Positions 18,485 to 25,448 of a stretch of DNA of 64,000 nt are shown here, one piece after another. The notes below the pieces were generated by a model that was not told the DNA's origin, did no database searches, and saw nothing but the letters and a program-made list of their open reading frames with translations. The stretch covers positions 2,170,001 to 2,234,000 of the forward strand of contig NZ_CP051240.1 of assembly GCF_017794965.1 (NCBI RefSeq), given 5' to 3'. A program made the translations under genes and the position numbers. The stretch is from Alcanivorax sp. GTDB taxonomy: Bacteria; Pseudomonadota; Gammaproteobacteria; Pseudomonadales; Alcanivoracaceae. Numbering within the stretch: the first letter of the stretch is position 1; each line of letters starts with the position of its first letter.

Positions 18485-18930
18485 AACCAAACGGCATCCC
18501 AGAAAGGGTAATCCCGGACACTCTCGACCAAACCTGCTCTCAGCGGGTTGGCCACGATATACCGGGCTGCAGGCAACACATCTCCTTCTCTGCGAATAGC
18601 CCGGTCATGAAAGCCCGGCTGCCAGATTGACTTACCCAATGCCCGGGCACTGTTATTCTTTGCCAAACGCACCACCGCAGACAGCTCCCGCTTGCCCCCC
18701 AGAGAAAACAGCCAATGCAGATGATCCGGCATCACCACAAAACAGAGATTACGAACCAGCTCCAGCTCATCCAGCCGGGATAACGTCTGACAAAGGGAAC
18801 AACCCGCCTCGAAATCATCAAAATATCGGTAACGATCACGGGTGGTGGTGGTCACCAGATAGATCTGACCAGGAATCGAAACCCGGCCCTTCCTGAGGCG
18901 GGCATTACCGGGGGGATAAGGTAAAGTCAT
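18481..18930 (-). CDS. rayT: REP-associated tyrosine transposase (RAYT, Y1/IS200-like)
   Basis: A 149-residue single-domain HUH-type transposase. RKGRVSIPGQIYLVTTTT opens the fold, VMPDHLHWLF carries the HLH metal-binding motif, and ARYIVANPLRAGL supplies the likely catalytic Tyr. Proteins of this family cleave and rejoin single strands at REP hairpins preceded by GTAG. The 7.5-unit GTAG-class REPIN array starts exactly at its 3' end: its TAG stop (18481-18483) is part of a REP GTAGGAGC. Three more REPs lie upstream. A TTG at 18951 would give a longer protein, but the ATG at 18930 fits the family length. The frame is intact, so activity is plausible. Confidence 0.93.
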   Translation of the reverse strand: MTLPYPPGNARLRKGRVSIPGQIYLVTTTTRDRYRYFDDFEAGCSLCQTLSRLDELELVRNLCFVVMPDHLHWLFSLGGKRELSAVVRLAKNNSARALGKSIWQPGFHDRAIRREGDVLPAARYIVANPLRAGLVESVRDYPFWDAVWL

Positions 18931-19136
18931 GCACAGGATAGTGGGACACAACCCGAAACGGAGCTATCAGCGGCTTGACATTGATTCTGTCAGCCATCGC
19001 CGATCGCGGCCGAACGACCGCTCCTACGGTGGAGGTGGGTGCGGCGCTGTAGGAGCGGTGGTTCCACCGCGAAAAGCCCCTGACCCTACCCGCCCAACAT
19101 CGCGGTGGAACCACCGCTCCTACGGGTTATTGAGGC
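18931..19136. repeat. REP cluster upstream of the RAYT gene
   Basis: REPs lie at 19004-19027 (minus, GGCCG/CGACC arms), 19049-19073 (plus, GGTGG/CCACC arms) and 19100-19123 (minus, GGTGG arms). All are GTAG class. With the downstream array they flank the transposase on both sides. The last one ends 13 bp before the pgi stop. Confidence 0.85.
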
Positions 19137-20777
19137 TCATTTCTGCTTTTCAGCCACGTGCCGGGCCAGCGCCAGAGAAGAGGCATCCAGCCCTTCAGCG
19201 CTGTCCGGGTCCGCCAGCACCGCAAGCATATCCGTAGCAATCACCTTGCCCATCTCCACGCCCCACTGATCAAAGGGATTAATCCCCCAGATCACCGCCT
19301 GTACGAACACCTTGTGCTCATACATGGCCAACAGGGCACCGAGCACACGCGGGCTCAGCGCTTCCAGCACCAATGTGGTGCTGGGCTGGTTGCCGTGATA
19401 TCGCTTGTAAGAAGGCAGTGCCACTTTCGGATCCAGTGCCCGTTCGCCCAGCGCCAGCAGGCGCGACTGGGCCAGGCAATTGGCATTGGAAAGCGCATGC
19501 TGCGCCTCCAGCTCGGCCGCCGCCTCAGAATGCATGTCCTCGGTATAGCGCCGTGCAGTCATCAGGAATTCACAGGCAATAGGCTGGGTGCCCTGGTGCA
19601 ACAGCTGAAAGAAGGCGTGCTGGGCATTGGGGCCCACTTCCCCCCAAATCACCGGGCAGGTGTCATAGTCCACCGGCTCGCCCGCCCGCGACACACTCTT
19701 GCCATTGGACTCCATCTCCAATTGCTCAAGATAGGCGGGAAGATGCTTCAGACGACCATCGTAAGGCAGTACCGCCCGGGCCCGAATATCCAGAAAGTTG
19801 ATATTCCACACATCCACCAGCGCCAACATCACCGGCAGATTGTCCTGCCAGGGTTGCAAACGGCAGTGCTGATCCATGTCATGGGCCCCGGCCAGCAGCT
19901 CCCGAAATCCGTCCATGCCGACGGTCAGCGCAATAGGCAACCCGATGGCCGACCACAGCGAATAACGGCCGCCCACCCATTCCCAGAACTGCAGCTGATT
20001 GGTCGGCGTGATACCCCACGCCGACATGCGCTCGGCATTCGCCGAAATACCGATGAAATGACAACGCAACAGCGAGGCATCGTCATAATCCAGCCCCAAC
20101 CCCCGTGCCAGCCACTGGCGGGCGGTTTTGGCATTATGCAGGGTGTCTACCGTGGTAAACGACTTGGAAGACACCAGAAACAGCGTGGTGCGAGGATTCA
20201 GCTCCTGCAGTACCTGAGAAACCTGGCTGCCGTCCATGGACGAGGCAAAATGAATCCGCGGGCGGGTCTGGCCTGCCGGCGGGAGGCTGGATTGCAGCGC
20301 AAACGCGGCCATCAAGGGCCCCAGGTCAGAGCCCCCCACCCCCACATTCACCACATCGGTAATGGCATCACCCAGCACGCCCCGCCAGTGGCCTTTGAGA
20401 ATCCGCTCCACCATCCCTTCCATGGCATCCAGCTGCTCATGGACCTGCGGTGCCTGGTCGTCAGGCTCACGCAAACACCAGTGTTTGGCCGCCCGTCCTT
20501 CCGTGCAGTTCACTTCTGCACCGGTAAACAAGGCATCCAGCCAATGGCGCAGCTGACGCTCATCCGCCAGCTTCACCAGTAAGTCCCGGCTCTCGTCACT
20601 CATGCGCTGCTTGCTGAAATCCGCCAGCAGCCCGCAGGCATCCAGGCTGAAGCGCTCAAAGCGCGTCTGATCCGCCGCAAACCAGTCCGCCAGATGCCGT
20701 GATTTTTCCTGTCCGGCACGCTGTGCCAGTTGAGACCAGATCGTACTGATAGTGAGAACGTCCTGTTCCGGTACCAT
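19137..20777 (-). CDS. pgi: Glucose-6-phosphate isomerase
   Basis: A 546-residue cytosolic enzyme interconverting glucose-6-P and fructose-6-P. Family signatures are clear: VGVGGSDLGP near residue 150, LFLVSSKSFTT, WVGGRYSLWSAIGLPI, the active-site QLEMESNGKSV with the catalytic Glu, and the C-terminal NPFDQWGVEMGK with the catalytic Lys. Length is normal. The ATG at 20777 lies two bases after the stop of the dehydrogenase-like gene, so both are probably cotranscribed. In this context pgi draws hexose phosphate toward nucleotide sugars. Confidence 0.96.
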   Translation of the reverse strand: MVPEQDVLTISTIWSQLAQRAGQEKSRHLADWFAADQTRFERFSLDACGLLADFSKQRMSDESRDLLVKLADERQLRHWLDALFTGAEVNCTEGRAAKHWCLREPDDQAPQVHEQLDAMEGMVERILKGHWRGVLGDAITDVVNVGVGGSDLGPLMAAFALQSSLPPAGQTRPRIHFASSMDGSQVSQVLQELNPRTTLFLVSSKSFTTVDTLHNAKTARQWLARGLGLDYDDASLLRCHFIGISANAERMSAWGITPTNQLQFWEWVGGRYSLWSAIGLPIALTVGMDGFRELLAGAHDMDQHCRLQPWQDNLPVMLALVDVWNINFLDIRARAVLPYDGRLKHLPAYLEQLEMESNGKSVSRAGEPVDYDTCPVIWGEVGPNAQHAFFQLLHQGTQPIACEFLMTARRYTEDMHSEAAAELEAQHALSNANCLAQSRLLALGERALDPKVALPSYKRYHGNQPSTTLVLEALSPRVLGALLAMYEHKVFVQAVIWGINPFDQWGVEMGKVIATDMLAVLADPDSAEGLDASSLALARHVAEKQK

Positions 20778-20779
20778 GT

Positions 20780-22057
20780 TTAGCGCCCTATTCCTCTATA
20801 CACCAGCCCCTGTTCCCTGACAAAGGCAGGCTCATAAATATTGCGGCCATCCAGGATCAGCGGCTCGCGCATCACCCGCTTCAGTCGCTGCCAGTCCGGG
20901 CTCCAGTAGGGCTTCCACTCCGTGATCAGCATCAGCGCATCCGCGCCTTCTGCGGCTTCATAGGGGTCGTCACACAGGGTCAATGCACCCCGCCCCTGCG
21001 CCCACTGGCCAAGATCCGCCAGCGCCTTGGGATCATGGGCCGTCACCTTAACCCCCTGAGCCCACAAGGCCTCAATCACTTTCAGGGCCGGGGCATTGTC
21101 TACCCGGTGCGTCCCCGGCTTGAAAGCAACGCCCCAGAGTGCCACCTTCTTGCCCGCCACATTACCCTGATGAAACTGCCAGAACTTGCGGAACAGCACT
21201 TCCTTCTGGCGCTCGTTGGTCTGCAACACACGTTCCAGCAAGCCAGGCTCGGCGGCGCGTTCATTCAAGGCATCCACCAGCGCCAGCACGTTGCTGCTCA
21301 GGCCCGGGCCACCAAAACCACAGCCGGGGTACAGGTAAGCCTCACCAATACGCGGATCCGCGCCCATGGCCACCCGCACCACATCAATATCGACCCCCAG
21401 GGATTCAGACAGGCTGGCCATGTCATTCATGTAACTGATACGGGTTGCCAGAATCCCGCTGATCGCCAACTTGGCGAATTCAGCCTCACGCAGGCTCATT
21501 ACCTGGATCACGTCCTTGCGACGATTAAAGGGGCGCAGCAGCTCACGCACCAGCGCCTCACCTTCGCCCTCTTCGCACCCCAGCAGAATGCTGTCCGGGC
21601 GGGTAAAGGTCTGGAAGGCGTTCCCTTCCTGGATCAAATCCGGCAACGCCACCAGCACCGCGCGGGCATCGATCTCTTTAACGATGTTGCGCAACAGCTC
21701 GGCGGAACCCACCGGTCCCACAGTCTGATTCACAATCACGCCACAGCCGGTGGAAGACGCCAGGCGCCGTACCAGCGCCTCTGCTACGCCCTGCTCACCA
21801 GGCTGCAAGGCCAGAAACACCGCATCCGGAATCTCCTGCGGTACATCCTCCCAGAACCCCGGCATCAAACGGCCGCTTTCCAGCTGGTCCGCAAAGAGAC
21901 GATCCAGGCCCTGCTCCCGGAACAACGGCCGGCCATCCGCCAACCGCTCTCGAGACAGCGGCTCCACCACACACCAGTGCACCTGATGCCCCGTCTGGGC
22001 CAACGCCGTCGCCGTCACCTGGGCACACAAAGTGTCGCCATAAACCGTTATTTGCAT
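20780..22057 (-). CDS. Divergent UDP-glucose/GDP-mannose dehydrogenase family protein lacking the catalytic Cys
   Basis: A 425-residue protein with the overall fold of UDP-glucose 6-dehydrogenase: EAEFAKLAISGILATRISYMN matches the family helix with the catalytic Lys, and VALWGVAFKPGTHRVDNAPA matches the C-terminal domain. Key sites are altered. The N-terminal GxGxxG motif reads VYGDTLCAQ. The segment that should read GGSCFPKD reads GGPGLSSN, so the nucleophilic Cys and the following Lys and Asp are gone; a Cys four residues upstream (PGCGFGG) is not in the usual place. The ATG at 22057 has GAGG five bases upstream. It may be a non-catalytic or changed-function paralogue; the gene at 54825-56099 keeps the normal residues. 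Confidence 0.8.
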   Translation of the reverse strand: MQITVYGDTLCAQVTATALAQTGHQVHWCVVEPLSRERLADGRPLFREQGLDRLFADQLESGRLMPGFWEDVPQEIPDAVFLALQPGEQGVAEALVRRLASSTGCGVIVNQTVGPVGSAELLRNIVKEIDARAVLVALPDLIQEGNAFQTFTRPDSILLGCEEGEGEALVRELLRPFNRRKDVIQVMSLREAEFAKLAISGILATRISYMNDMASLSESLGVDIDVVRVAMGADPRIGEAYLYPGCGFGGPGLSSNVLALVDALNERAAEPGLLERVLQTNERQKEVLFRKFWQFHQGNVAGKKVALWGVAFKPGTHRVDNAPALKVIEALWAQGVKVTAHDPKALADLGQWAQGRGALTLCDDPYEAAEGADALMLITEWKPYWSPDWQRLKRVMREPLILDGRNIYEPAFVREQGLVYRGIGR

Positions 22058-22555
22058 AAAACCTCAGCTGTGAACTGCAAGCTGCAAGCTACAAGCTTCA
22101 AGCTGCAAGGAAAACCAAACCGGACTTCTGGCCCGGCATCACTATTCAATCACTGCATTTCTCGGATGAGGAGACCTGCGTATCACAAGGAACCCATGCG
22201 TGCTTGGCCATCTAGCCTTCCCCAGTAGGAGAGCCAACTTGTTGGCCGAATGGGGCCTGGACCATTCTGCAGTGGCAGCAGCAACCTGAAAGCCCTTCGG
22301 CCAACAAGTTGGCTTTATTCGCTGCGCTCCCCCCTTCGGGGCCGCACTGAGTCCGTTACTCCGCTGCGCTACTTTCCCAGACCTACAGGTCAAACAGCGT
22401 TTCTGGAATCCATACCTCGCTTAGGCTCGGATCGCTTGCAGGCAAGCTCCTACAGCGGCTTTCGTAGCTCCGTGAGACTCGGAACTTTTTGGATTTTCCC
22501 ATCCAATCAAGCGTAGCTCGTGCTTGCCTTTGACTTCCCTTTCAACTTTAAACTT
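22058..22555. repeat. galU to dehydrogenase-like gene gap with two repeat families
   Basis: Six heptamers (GCTGTGA to GCTGCAA) fill 22067-22108. A REP with unusual head GAGAGCCAACTTGTTGGCC lies at 22225-22252, and an inverted partial copy lies at 22296-22316. A module at 22317-22385 (on the minus strand GTAGCGCAGCGGAGTAACG ... CCCCGAAGGGG) recurs at 27486-27545. A further REP lies at 22431-22453 (minus). Four GTTGAAA-type heptamers at 22540-22567 run into the galU stop codon. No gene is seen. Confidence 0.75.
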
Positions 22556-22567
22556 TCAACTTTCAAC
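22540..22567 (-). repeat. Heptamer array supplying the galU stop codon
   Basis: On the minus strand four units read GTTGAAA, GTTGAAA, GTTTAAA, GTTGAAA. The galU TGA (22556-22558) lies in the second unit. The array is followed by GGGAAGTCAAAGGCA, a tail shared with other arrays. Confidence 0.75.
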
Positions 22568-23449
22568 TGCTTTTCCGATTTCCGCCGCCATCATCGCTTT
22601 CGCCTGCTCGCCCAAATCGGGGTGTCGCGCGGCGAAGTGAAGAATCGCCTGCAGATAACCGGCCTTGTTGCCACAATCGAAAGTCTGCCCACGCATGGCA
22701 TAGGCTTCCACTGGTGCGCGCTCCATCAGGGTGGCAATGGCATCAGTGAGCTGGATTTCGTTCCCCGCCCCGGGCGGGGTCTCAGCCAGAATGCCCATGA
22801 TCTCTCCGGGCAGCACATAACGCCCCACCACAGAAAGGCGTGATGGTGCATCTTCAACCGCGGGCTTCTCGACCACCGCGGTCATGGGCGCACTCTCACC
22901 AGGGGGCGGCACGTCACCCTTCAGGGCCACAATACCGTATTGGTCCACACGCGCTTCCGGCACTTCCTCCACCATGATCTGGGCTGCACCACGGGCATGG
23001 TATTTCTCCACCATGACACCGAGATCCTCGTCCTGACCAGCACAGTCAACCAACACATCCGGCAACAGCACCGCAAAAGGCTCATCGCCGACCACGGGGG
23101 CGGCACAGGCCACCGCATGCCCCAGGCCCAGCGCCCGATGCTGACGTACAGAAATCACACTCACATCCGCGGGCAGAATATCGCGCACCTCGGCGAGCAG
23201 CGCATCCTTGCCCTTGGCTTCCAGCTGGTGCTCCAGCTCGAACTGGGTATCAAAGTAGTCTTCAATGGCCGTCTTGGCAGAATGGGAAACCAGAATAATG
23301 TCCTTGATCCCTGCCCTCACCGCTTCCTTCACGACATATTCAATGGCGGGCCGGTCCACAATGGGCAGCATTTCCTTGGGAATGGACTTGGACGCCGGCA
23401 ACATACGCGAACCGAAGCCCGCCACCGGTAAAACCGCTTTTTTAACCAT
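22556..23449 (-). CDS. galU: UTP-glucose-1-phosphate uridylyltransferase
   Basis: A 297-residue nucleotidyltransferase making UDP-glucose from UTP and glucose-1-P. The start KKAVLPVAGFGSRMLPASK is the nucleotide-binding signature, KEMLPIVDRPAIEYVV follows, and FDCGNKAGYLQAI near residue 265 is the family C-terminal motif. The ATG at 23449 follows GAGGGAG closely; a GTG just before it is an alternative. The start overlaps the VanZ-like gene by 8 bp. The last codons (VES and TGA) are supplied by a GTTGAAA heptamer array, so the natural C-terminus was altered by a repeat. It feeds galE and polysaccharide synthesis. Confidence 0.95.
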   Translation of the reverse strand: MVKKAVLPVAGFGSRMLPASKSIPKEMLPIVDRPAIEYVVKEAVRAGIKDIILVSHSAKTAIEDYFDTQFELEHQLEAKGKDALLAEVRDILPADVSVISVRQHRALGLGHAVACAAPVVGDEPFAVLLPDVLVDCAGQDEDLGVMVEKYHARGAAQIMVEEVPEARVDQYGIVALKGDVPPPGESAPMTAVVEKPAVEDAPSRLSVVGRYVLPGEIMGILAETPPGAGNEIQLTDAIATLMERAPVEAYAMRGQTFDCGNKAGYLQAILHFAARHPDLGEQAKAMMAAEIGKAVES

Positions 23450-23810
23450 CACTCCCTCTTTTCAACAGCTGTTTACCCAGCCACAAAATTAACAGTCCAA
23501 TAATCGTGCCAACCGCGTTGCCGGCCACGTCATTCCAGCTGGTTGAGCGATAGGGAATCCATAGCTGGGCCAGCTCAATCAGACCACCCAGCACCATCAC
23601 CAGCGCAAAGGTCCATATGGCAGCCACCCCGTTCCAGCCTAGCAACAGGGCAATCAAGGCACAAAAGAACAGATGCGCGTACACATCAATCCCGCCCAGC
23701 GAAAGAGCCTTGCTGACCGTTTCCCTCATCTCACCCGGCAACATGGCACCACAGACAAACAACAGGGTGATGACAGACAACAGAGACATTCGCCAAACGC
23801 TATTCATCAT
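23442..23810 (-). CDS. VanZ-like family membrane protein
   Basis: A 122-residue protein with about four transmembrane helices. The family pattern is visible as IDVYAHLFFCALIALLL, then GGLIELAQLWIPYRSTSWND and VAGNAVGTIIG. Proteins with this domain are named after VanZ of teicoplanin resistance, but small stand-alone versions in Proteobacteria often sit near polysaccharide genes and have no proven role. Two adjacent ATG codons lie at 23808-23810 and the next triplet; the first is used. It overlaps galU by 8 bp, so the two are likely cotranscribed. Confidence 0.85.
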   Translation of the reverse strand: MMNSVWRMSLLSVITLLFVCGAMLPGEMRETVSKALSLGGIDVYAHLFFCALIALLLGWNGVAAIWTFALVMVLGGLIELAQLWIPYRSTSWNDVAGNAVGTIIGLLILWLGKQLLKRGSDG

Positions 23811-24304
23811 TCACTTAACCGTTTTAACGCACGCCTCAACGCCCAAACCATACAACGCAGGCATACTCATCTATCCACGCAGGATTCAGTCCGTCAGTAT
23901 ACTGCCCTGCAGTCTCAACCAACACCGCCATACGCCACGCCAACCCCATCGCGGTAGAACCACCGCTCCTACAAAACACCAAGCCCCGGCTGCGGCTCAT
24001 TGTGGGAGCGTGCTTGCACGCGAATAGCCAAAACCTTCGTCTGCAAGCAGACTCCCACAAAATGCCCCCCTAGACGGCCCCTCCCGCTTTGGCCTTTGAT
24101 CTTCCTTGCAACTTGAAACTTGCCCCTGATCTTCCGCCTTTCCTTGCAGCTTGTAGCTCTCATACGCCTTTACCTAGAAGCTAGCCACCCCCATCGCGGT
24201 GGACGGCTGAGTCTCAGACCACAAAAAAAGCCGCCCCCGACACCGGGAGCGGCTTGGTTCTGGCTCCTCGCGTGTTGCGTGGAGCGTGCAGCCTGTTGCG
24301 TTAC
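23811..24304. repeat. cysC to VanZ gap with a REPIN and heptamers
   Basis: A worn REP with GGTAG/CCACC arms lies at 23949-23972 (minus). A GTGG-class doublet occupies 24002-24058: a forward copy with CGTGC/GCACG arms and an inverted copy with TCTGC/GCAGA arms, joined by ATAGCC. Short heptamer runs lie at about 24104-24121 and 24142-24158. The cysC terminator is at 24223-24255. No gene is seen. Confidence 0.8.
24223..24255 (-). terminator. Rho-independent terminator of cysC
   Basis: On the minus strand AAGCCGCTCCCG pairs with CGGGGGCGGCTT across a short loop and is followed by a run of seven T. It lies about 50 bp after the cysC stop. Confidence 0.88.
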
Positions 24305-24922
24305 TTACACAATCGCGGCGATCAGCTGCTTCACACAGGCTTCGATATCATTCTCAGCGGTATTCACCACCACCTCCGGCTTTTCCGGGGCCTCGTAGGG
24401 GCTGTCGATACCGGTGAATTCCTTGATGATGCCCTGGCGCGCCTTCTGGTACAGACCCTTGGGATCACGCTTCTCGCACTCTTCCAGCGGCGCATCCACA
24501 AACACTTCCACGAACTCGCCGTCCTCAAACAGCTCACGGGCCGCATCGCGATCCGCACGGAAGGGGCTGATAAACGCCGTCACAACGATCAGGCCGGCAT
24601 CGACCATCAGCTTGGCTACTTCGGATACACGACGAATGTTCTCGGTGCGGTCCTCGTCGCTCATGCCCAGGTTCTTGTTCAGGCCATGACGCACGTTATC
24701 GCCATCCAGCAGATAGGTGTGCTTACCCTGCTCGGTCAGCGCCACTTCCAGCGCATTCGCCAGGGTAGACTTGCCAGAGCCAGACAGCCCGGTCAGCCAG
24801 ATACACTTCGGCTTCTGGTCCTTCACCTTGGCACGATCCGCCTTGGAGATATTGGACTCATGCCACACGACGTGGGCTTTGGATTCGTTGGCTTTTTCCT
24901 GGTAGGGAGACTTGTCAGACAT
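24305..24922 (-). CDS. cysC: Adenylylsulfate (APS) kinase
   Basis: A 205-residue cytosolic kinase that phosphorylates APS to PAPS, the sulfate donor for sulfotransferases and for cysteine synthesis. Visible are the P-loop WLTGLSGSGKSTLANALE near residue 40, the APS-binding DGDNVRHGLNKNLG, FISPFRADRDAAR, and the lid region DPKGLYQKARQG. A longer reading is possible, but the ATG at 24922 follows AAGGAA with good spacing. It stands alone, without cysD or cysN, and lies between sugar-precursor genes and an anion permease. With four sulfotransferase-like genes in the window this suggests a role in glycan sulfation. Upstream are four GTTGAAA-type heptamers at 24937-24964. Confidence 0.95.
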   Translation of the reverse strand: MSDKSPYQEKANESKAHVVWHESNISKADRAKVKDQKPKCIWLTGLSGSGKSTLANALEVALTEQGKHTYLLDGDNVRHGLNKNLGMSDEDRTENIRRVSEVAKLMVDAGLIVVTAFISPFRADRDAARELFEDGEFVEVFVDAPLEECEKRDPKGLYQKARQGIIKEFTGIDSPYEAPEKPEVVVNTAENDIEACVKQLIAAIV

Positions 24923-24936
24923 GCGAGATTCCTTCA

Positions 24937-24964
24937 GTTGAAAGTTCAAAGTTGAAAGTTGAAA
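24937..24964 (+). repeat. Heptamer array upstream of cysC
   Basis: Four units, GTTGAAA, GTTCAAA, GTTGAAA and GTTGAAA, lie between the cysC start and the end of the four-helix-bundle gene. They must be transcribed if the genes form one operon. Confidence 0.75.
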
Positions 24965-24974
24965 AGGACAACCC

Positions 24975-25334
24975 TCAACCCCGGGTTTCAGTGTGCTGAA
25001 TACCTTTGATCATGGACGCCAGCATCTTTGAAAGCTGCTCAGACTCAGAGAGCCAGCGACCGGCTTTTTCCTCGGCTATATAGCCGATCTCCTGGCCTAT
25101 GTAGATCTGCGTTCTCAACTCGCCCACAGACCCTTTCGCATAGCTCCAGAAGCGCGCTCTTTCCTTTGTGGAAAAGCGCTCAAATCCCTCTGCGATATTG
25201 CTAGGCACAGACAGGGCTGAACGGGTGATCTGATCCCGAAACCCAAAGTCCTTGTGCCCGTAAAAATACCGGTACATTTCTACACAAAGCGCAGATCCAC
25301 GCTTCCATACATCCAGATTTTCAAATCGAAGCAT
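24975..25334 (-). CDS. Four-helix-bundle protein (S23/IVP-like family)
   Basis: A 119-residue all-helical protein with the family features LDVWKRGSALCVEMYRY, FGFRDQITRSALSVPSNIAEGFE and the C-terminal LSKMLASMIKG. The family was first seen in intervening sequences of bacterial 23S rRNA genes, but most members, like this one, are free-standing and of unknown function. It lies between cysC and the permease in the same direction. No rRNA context is present. The ATG at 25334 starts MLRFENLDVWK, the usual N-terminus. Confidence 0.88.
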   Translation of the reverse strand: MLRFENLDVWKRGSALCVEMYRYFYGHKDFGFRDQITRSALSVPSNIAEGFERFSTKERARFWSYAKGSVGELRTQIYIGQEIGYIAEEKAGRWLSESEQLSKMLASMIKGIQHTETRG

Positions 25335-25395
25335 CCATGCTCTCCTTGCGGTTGTTGTGCTTCATCCTTGAAGCACCTAATTGTTTTGCTCTTCC

Positions 25396-25423
25396 TTTCA
25401 ACTTTGAACTTTAAACTTTCAAC
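25396..25423 (-). repeat. Heptamer array after the permease gene
   Basis: On the minus strand four units read GTTGAAA, GTTTAAA, GTTCAAA, GTTGAAA, followed by GGAAGAGCAAAAC. The array begins about 25 bp after the permease stop. Confidence 0.75.
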
Positions 25424-25448
25424 TCAAAGCCAACCGGGAAGGCCGCGG

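Noticed and set aside
17810..18511. Overlapping open frames with repeated peptides such as GGTTAPTKTHPTPP
   Set aside because: They only translate the REPIN array, occur on both strands, and have no start signals or family resemblance.
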